DNA of 43,552 nt from Streptomyces sp. NRRL F-6492 (GTDB taxonomy: Bacteria; Actinomycetota; Actinomycetes; Streptomycetales; Streptomycetaceae): positions 1 to 43,552 of the forward strand of contig NZ_LGEG01000243.1 of assembly GCF_001280125.1 (NCBI RefSeq). The letters run 5' to 3'. The notes beneath the pieces were generated by a model. The model worked only from the letters and a program-made list of their open reading frames with translations. It made no database searches and was not told where the DNA came from. Shown here in pieces: positions 39,152 through 43,552 of the stretch (its first letter is position 1; every line of letters begins with the position of its first letter). Made by a program: the position numbers and the translations under genes.

Positions 39152-40914
39152 GGGCGATCATGGTCATGTTCGACAGTCTCAACCGGCGGATGCTGCCGCC
39201 GTACGGAGGCGAGCGGACGCACGCCCCGAACTTCGCGCGGCTCGCCGCGCGCGCGGTGACCTTCGACCGGGCCTACGCCGGATCGATGCCGTGCATGCCG
39301 GCCCGCCGCGAACTGCACACGGGGCGGTACAACTTCCTGCACCGCAGCTGGGGGCCGCTCGAACCGTTCGACGACTCGATGCCCGAGCTGCTCAAGCAGA
39401 ACGGCGTCCACACCCACCTCGCCAGCGACCACCCGCACTACTGGGAGGACGGCGGCGCCACCTACCACGGCCGGTACAGCACCTGGGAGTTCTTCCGGGG
39501 GCAGGAGGGCGACCCGTGGAAGGGGCAGGTCGCGGAGCCGGAGATCCCCGAGGACCTGAAGCGGATCCGTTCGGCCGTCTACCGGCAGGACTGGGTGAAC
39601 CGGCCCCACATGGCGACCGAGGACCTGCACCCGCAGACCCTCACCTTCGACGCGGGCCTGGAGTTCATCCGCACCAACAGCGCCGAGGACCGCTGGTTCG
39701 TGCAGATCGAGACCTTCGACCCGCACGAGCCGTTCTTCAGCCACCAGCGTTACAAGGACCTCTACCCGCACGCCTACGACGGGCCGCACTTCGACTGGCC
39801 CGACTACAAGCGGGTCGTGGAGAGCGACGAGCAGGTCGCGCACGCCGGGTACGAGTACGCCGCCCTGCTCTCCATGTGCGACCACTCGCTCGGCCGGGTC
39901 CTGGACGCCATGGACGAGCACGGACTGTGGGACGACACGCTCCTGGTCGTGAACACCGACCACGGACTGCTGCTCGGCGAGAAGGGCTGGTGGGGCAAGT
40001 CCGTACAGCCCTGGTACAACGAGCTGGTCCATCTGCCGCTGTTCGTCTGGGACCCGCGCGCGGGCGGCGCGGGCGAGCGGCGCGACGCCCTGGTGCAGAC
40101 CGTCGACCTGGCCCCCACGCTCCTGGAGTTCTTCGGCGTCGGACGCCCGGACGACATGCAGGGCTCCCCGCTGCCCCTCGCCGCCGGGTCCCCCGCCGTG
40201 CGCGAGGCCGGGCTCTTCGGCATCCACGGCGGGCACGTGAACGTCACCGACGGCCGGTACGTCTACATGCGGGCGCCCGTCGCCGCCTCCAACACCCCGC
40301 TGGAGGAGCACACGCTGATGCCGACGCACATGCGGGGCCGCTTCACGCCCGCCGAGCTGGCGGACCTGGAGCTCGCCGAGCCGTTCGGCTTCACCAAGGG
40401 CGTCCGCACCCTGCGGATGCCGGGCCGGACCTTCGTCAACCCGTACCAGCACGGCACCCTGCTGTTCGACCTGGAGACGGACCCCGAGCAGCTGGACCCG
40501 GTCGTCGACGACGCGACGGAGCTGCGGCTCGCGACGCTGCTCGTGGAGCTGATGCGCGCCACGGAGGCGCCGCCGAGCCAGTACGCGCGGCTCGGACTGC
40601 CCGCCGAGGGGCCGGTGACCGGGGATCACCTGCTCGTACGGGCGCAGCGCGAGCAGGCCCGGCGGGCCTCGCTGCCGCTGCCGCGCGCCGAGGACTACCC
40701 GGAGGGGCGCCTGTCCCTGCGGACCCCGGTGGCGGCGCTGATCGGCGATCCGGTGGCGGTGGAGGTGCTCCGGCGGCACCTGCCCGGGATCGCGGACTCG
40801 GAGCTCCTGCAGTTCCTGGGGCCGACCCCGCTGATCGACGTCGCCGCCATGGCGGGCGGCATGCTGCCCGCCGAGCGGCTCCGGCTGGTCGCGGAGGAGC
40901 TCGCGAAGCTCTGA
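39148..40914 (+). CDS. Sulfatase of the formylglycine type
   Basis: A 588-aa alkaline-phosphatase-superfamily hydrolase. The cysteine motif CMPAR (Cys49, in SMPCMPARRELHTGR) is the CxPxR signature converted to formylglycine by an FGE enzyme. MVMFDSLNRRMLPPYG carries the first metal Asp9, LVVNTDHGLLLGEKGWWGKS holds the distal Asp/His and a catalytic Lys, and FDPHEPFF and the NELVHLPLFVWDP stretch are typical of sulfatases and phosphonate monoester hydrolases. There is no signal peptide, so it is predicted cytoplasmic, unlike many arylsulfatases. It is co-translated with PadR. The substrate class (sulfate ester or phosphonate monoester) cannot be told from the sequence. No FGE gene is in the window. 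Confidence 0.9.
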   Translation: MRAIMVMFDSLNRRMLPPYGGERTHAPNFARLAARAVTFDRAYAGSMPCMPARRELHTGRYNFLHRSWGPLEPFDDSMPELLKQNGVHTHLASDHPHYWEDGGATYHGRYSTWEFFRGQEGDPWKGQVAEPEIPEDLKRIRSAVYRQDWVNRPHMATEDLHPQTLTFDAGLEFIRTNSAEDRWFVQIETFDPHEPFFSHQRYKDLYPHAYDGPHFDWPDYKRVVESDEQVAHAGYEYAALLSMCDHSLGRVLDAMDEHGLWDDTLLVVNTDHGLLLGEKGWWGKSVQPWYNELVHLPLFVWDPRAGGAGERRDALVQTVDLAPTLLEFFGVGRPDDMQGSPLPLAAGSPAVREAGLFGIHGGHVNVTDGRYVYMRAPVAASNTPLEEHTLMPTHMRGRFTPAELADLELAEPFGFTKGVRTLRMPGRTFVNPYQHGTLLFDLETDPEQLDPVVDDATELRLATLLVELMRATEAPPSQYARLGLPAEGPVTGDHLLVRAQREQARRASLPLPRAEDYPEGRLSLRTPVAALIGDPVAVEVLRRHLPGIADSELLQFLGPTPLIDVAAMAGGMLPAERLRLVAEELAKL

Positions 40915-40921
40915 ACGCCTC

Positions 40922-40954
40922 CCCGTCACCCCGCCGTACGGGCGGGGTGACGGG
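40922..40954. terminator. Strong bidirectional hairpin between sulfatase and SecDF genes
   Basis: A perfect 14-bp stem (40922-40935 with 40941-40954) around a 5-nt loop, placed between two convergent stops (40914 and 40962). Confidence 0.75.
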
Positions 40955-40961
40955 AGCGGGG

Positions 40962-43247
40962 TCAGACGACGGCGCCCGTACGGCGGCGCGGTGCGGGAGC
41001 CGCCGGGGCGGGGGCCGGACGACGGGTCTCCAGGGTCACGGCCAGCGGGACGGCGGTGAAGACGGTGGACGCCATGCCCAGGACGACACCGGCCAGCAGC
41101 GCGACCGAGAAGTCCGTCAGCGAGTCCCCGCCCAGGACGGCGAGCGCCACCAGGACGAAGAGCGCGCCCATGCCCGTGTTGACCGTGCGCGGAAGGGTCT
41201 GGGCCACCGCCCGGTCGGCCAGGTCGGTCAGCGGTACGCCGCCGCGCCGCCGCAGTTCCCGCAGCCGGTCGAGCACCACGACGGAGTCGTTCACCGAGTA
41301 GCCGACGACGGTCAGCAGCGCGGCCAGGAACACGCTGTCCGCCGGCTTGCCCAGCCAGGCGAACAGGCCGATCACCAGGAGGACGTCCTGGGCCATGGCG
41401 GCGACGGCGGCCGTCGCGTACGTCCAGCGGAACCGCACGGTCAGATAGAGGAGCTGGGCCGCGACCGCCAGGCCGAGCGCGAGCAGGGCGTGGGTGCGCA
41501 GCTCGCTGCCCAGGCTCGGGCCGATCAGGTCGTCGCGCTCGACCGTCACCGGTCCGGCGACCCCGGTGAGCGCCTCCCGGATCTCCCGCTGCTCGCCGTC
41601 GCCGGTCTCCTTCACCCGTACCGACACGTCCCCGTCGCCGGTGGTCTGCACGACGGCGTCGGAGAAGCCGGCGGCCGCGACGGCCGCGCGGGCCGCGTCG
41701 GCGTCCACCGGGCGGTCGGCCGCGTACTGGACGACCCGGCCGCCGGTGAACTCGACGCCGAACTCCACGCCCCGGACGCCGATCCCGGCGAGGGCCACCA
41801 GGAGGAGGCCGGCGCAGCCGGTCAGCCAGCGGCGGCGGTGGGCCGTCAGGCGCGGGACGCGCCGGGTCAGACGGGTCCGCAGACGGCCGAGCCCGGCCAT
41901 GCCGGTCACCGCCGGCCGCCGGCGCACGGCGGGCAGCCGGAGCGCCGCGTCGGCGAGGAGCCGGGTGATCACCATGGCGGTGAGGAGCGAGGTCACGACA
42001 CCGACGGCGAGCGTCACGCCGAAGCCCTTGACCGGGCCGGTGGCGAAGACGAACAGCAGCCCGGCGGCGAGCAGGGTGGTGACGTGGGAGTCCGCGACCG
42101 CGCTCCACACCTTGCCGAACGCCGTCGTCACCGGCCGCCGCAGATCGCGCCCGGCGGACCGGCCCAGGGCCGCGTACTCCTCCCTGGCCCGTTCGAAGAC
42201 CAGGACGTTGGCGTCGACGGCGATGCCGATGGCCAGGACGAAGCCGGCGAGGCCGGGCAGGGTGAGGGTGGCGCCCAGGGCGACCACGGCGGCGTACGAG
42301 ATCAGGCCGTACAGCAGGAGGGCGACGGTGGCGAGGAGGCCGAGGAGCCGGTAGACGGCGATGACGAAGAGCCCGGTGCAGGCCAGGCCGATCACCGCCG
42401 CCAGGGCGCTGGCCCGGATCGCCTCCGCGCCGAGCGTCGGGCCCACGGTGCTCTGCTCGACCGTCGTCACGGGGACGGGCAGCGCGCCGCCCTGGACGAG
42501 CGCGGCGAGGTCGCGGGCCTCCTGGCCGGAGAAGCCGCCGGTGATCTGCGCGGAGCCGCCGCCGATGCCCGCCCCGCAGGGGACGCCCGTCTGCATGCCG
42601 GGCGCGGAGACGATCCGGTCGTCGAGGACGACGGCGACCCTGCGGGCCGGGTCCCCGGGGGAGGCGCAGGCGGCCTCGCCGGTGATCCGGGCCCAGTCGC
42701 CCGCGGCCCGGTCGCGGAAGGAGAGGTCGACGGTCCAGCCCCGGACGCTCGTGGTGTCGAGGACGGCCTCCGCGCTCTCGACCCCGTCGCCGGTGAGGGC
42801 GGGGGCGGCCAGGGAGAGGAAGCGGCCGGGCGCGTCGGGGTCGGCGAGGACGCGCGTGCCGTCTGCGGCGGCCGGTCCGGCCGGTCCGCCCGCCTCGCCG
42901 GTGACGGCGTGGAAGGTGAGCTGGGCCGTGCGGCCGATGGTCTCGGCGGCCTTGCGCGGGTCGCGCAGGCCGGGGAGTTCGACGACGATGCGGCGCTCGC
43001 CGGAGCGGGCGAGGGAGGGCTCCGCGACGCCGAGTCCGTCGACGCGCTTGCGGAGCACCTCCAGGGCGCGGTCGGTGGCCGCGGCGTCGGCGCGGGTGAT
43101 GGGGCCGTCCTCGGTCTGCAGGACGATGCGGGTGCCGCCGCGCAGGTCGAGTCCGAGGCGGGGCGGGGTGGTCAGGGTGATCCAGAGGGAGAGCGCGACG
43201 ACGGCGAGCGCGAGGAGCGCGCGCCACAGCGCGGCACGAGAGGACAT
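40962..43247 (-). CDS. secDF: Fused SecD-SecF protein translocase subunit
   Basis: A 761-aa membrane protein from ATG 43247. The SecD half (about 1-430) has helix 1 (LLALAVVALSLWITLTT), the D1 signature RLGLDLRGGTRIVLQT, the periplasmic P1 region and GFVLAIGIAVDANVLVFERA with its proton-relay Asp/Asn. The SecF half (about 440-761) shows GVEFGVEFTGGRVVQY, LGLAVAAQLLYLTVRFRW and VVGYSVNDSVVVLDRLREL. SecDF uses the proton motive force to pull secreted proteins out of the SecYEG channel. Streptomyces carries separate secD-secF genes elsewhere with yajC, and fused copies like this are extra paralogues. P1 is shorter than in E. coli SecD. It is transcribed alone here. Confidence 0.93.
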   Translation of the reverse strand: MSSRAALWRALLALAVVALSLWITLTTPPRLGLDLRGGTRIVLQTEDGPITRADAAATDRALEVLRKRVDGLGVAEPSLARSGERRIVVELPGLRDPRKAAETIGRTAQLTFHAVTGEAGGPAGPAAADGTRVLADPDAPGRFLSLAAPALTGDGVESAEAVLDTTSVRGWTVDLSFRDRAAGDWARITGEAACASPGDPARRVAVVLDDRIVSAPGMQTGVPCGAGIGGGSAQITGGFSGQEARDLAALVQGGALPVPVTTVEQSTVGPTLGAEAIRASALAAVIGLACTGLFVIAVYRLLGLLATVALLLYGLISYAAVVALGATLTLPGLAGFVLAIGIAVDANVLVFERAREEYAALGRSAGRDLRRPVTTAFGKVWSAVADSHVTTLLAAGLLFVFATGPVKGFGVTLAVGVVTSLLTAMVITRLLADAALRLPAVRRRPAVTGMAGLGRLRTRLTRRVPRLTAHRRRWLTGCAGLLLVALAGIGVRGVEFGVEFTGGRVVQYAADRPVDADAARAAVAAAGFSDAVVQTTGDGDVSVRVKETGDGEQREIREALTGVAGPVTVERDDLIGPSLGSELRTHALLALGLAVAAQLLYLTVRFRWTYATAAVAAMAQDVLLVIGLFAWLGKPADSVFLAALLTVVGYSVNDSVVVLDRLRELRRRGGVPLTDLADRAVAQTLPRTVNTGMGALFVLVALAVLGGDSLTDFSVALLAGVVLGMASTVFTAVPLAVTLETRRPAPAPAAPAPRRRTGAVV

Positions 43248-43392
43248 GGGTACTCCACAGGCAGCGCACGGGCCGGCCGGGCGCCGCCCCGGAGGGGGCG
43301 CGGGCCGTTCCCGTGCCGGACGTACGGTCGGAAGCGCGTCGGCGACCGGCCCGTGGACATGCCGGGGGCCCGGACGGCGACGCGGGGGAACG

Positions 43393-43552
43393 TCAGCTGT
43401 GCCGGGTGGGGGGAGGGCCCCGGGGGTCCCTCGGGACGTGGGGCCCGCCGGGCGGCGCCCGCTCGCGGCGGGGATCGCCGGCGAGGAGGCCGCGCGGGGG
43501 GAGGGAGAGGTCGAGGGCCGCGGCCGCGGGGGCGGCGGGCGCCGCCGGGAAC
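43393..43552 (-). CDS. Possible C-terminal end of a minus-strand gene (start outside window)
   Basis: Reading the minus strand from the window edge, the frame with one leftover base is open for 52 codons to TGA at 43393. It contains an Ala-rich stretch, then ALDLSLPPRGLLAGD and a Pro/Arg-rich tail ending TRHS. The bases are very G-rich, so open frames are easily found by chance here, and I see no domain. It would be the gene upstream of secDF, with 145 bp between. Confidence 0.35.
   Translation of the reverse strand, partial: FPAAPAAPAAAALDLSLPPRGLLAGDPRRERAPPGGPHVPRDPRGPPPTRHS

Noticed and set aside
38737..43269. 4.5-kb minus-strand frame antisense to the sulfatase and PadR genes
   Set aside because: It is a GC-bias shadow; sulfatase and SecDF occupy the true frames.
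43248..43392. A gene in the G-rich stretch upstream of secDF
   Set aside because: The short frame there only extends the SecDF start region; no ribosome-binding site or domain is visible.

Overview
The window is about 73% G+C by eye, with codon third positions almost all G or C, frequent GTG and TTG starts and short ATGA/TGATG gene overlaps. Typical actinomycete families are present: sortase E-type LAxTG anchoring, a DUF6087-like small protein, an OleD-like macrolide glycosyltransferase, a LAL-type LuxR regulator and an orphan fused SecDF. This points to the chromosome of a Streptomyces or close relative. I see no rRNA, tRNA, CRISPR array, insertion sequence or phage module. The layout looks like ordinary chromosomal and accessory gene neighbourhoods.

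Left part (1-4420): the end of a secreted peptidoglycan-binding protein, a choice-of-anchor-A cell-wall protein with a sortase signal, ThpR, and a small lipoprotein. These are followed by a gene graveyard in which a decayed MacB/FtsX-type permease lies back to back with a decayed histidine kinase.

4410-11910 (minus strand) is the most distinctive block. It is a tightly coupled five-gene operon read right to left: SWIM zinc-finger protein, an unrecognised 464-aa protein, a VWA protein, a MoxR-type AAA+ ATPase and a 966-aa DUF5682 protein. It resembles the poorly understood E. coli yehLMPQ set. Repeat expansions occur at three places in it: twelve octamers between two genes, a pentapeptide repeat at one N-terminus and a duplicated motif at one C-terminus. 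The SWIM gene start appears frameshifted.

12059-19417: two GNAT acetyltransferases on the minus strand and one on the plus strand; a small membrane-protein/DJ-1 operon divergent from a GlxA-type AraC regulator; a thioredoxin-fold protein without its CXXC; an LppX-like lipoprotein; a DsbA-like oxidoreductase; and a DUF6087-like protein. 19418-25688: a 400-bp regulatory gap with a perfect 12-bp inverted repeat, an MFS exporter plus aldo/keto reductase pair, a secreted cutinase-like polyesterase very similar to Streptomyces exfoliatus lipase and the type I PET hydrolases, and a LAL regulator. 25619-29912: a HAD phosphatase, an aromatic-acid-exporter-like membrane protein, a lactate 2-monooxygenase-like flavoenzyme and a methyltransferase.

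29929-34096 is a signalling island. A CHASE3 histidine kinase overlaps a receiver-SpoIIE phosphatase. Both diverge from a HTH plus response-regulator reading frame that appears leaderless, and an anti-sigma-type HATPase follows. 34191-43552: a CASTOR/POLLUX-like ion channel, a secreted NPP1 (necrosis-inducing-like) protein, a leaderless OleD-like glycosyltransferase under a perfect 18-bp palindrome, an autoregulated-looking PadR-sulfatase operon, and a fused SecDF.
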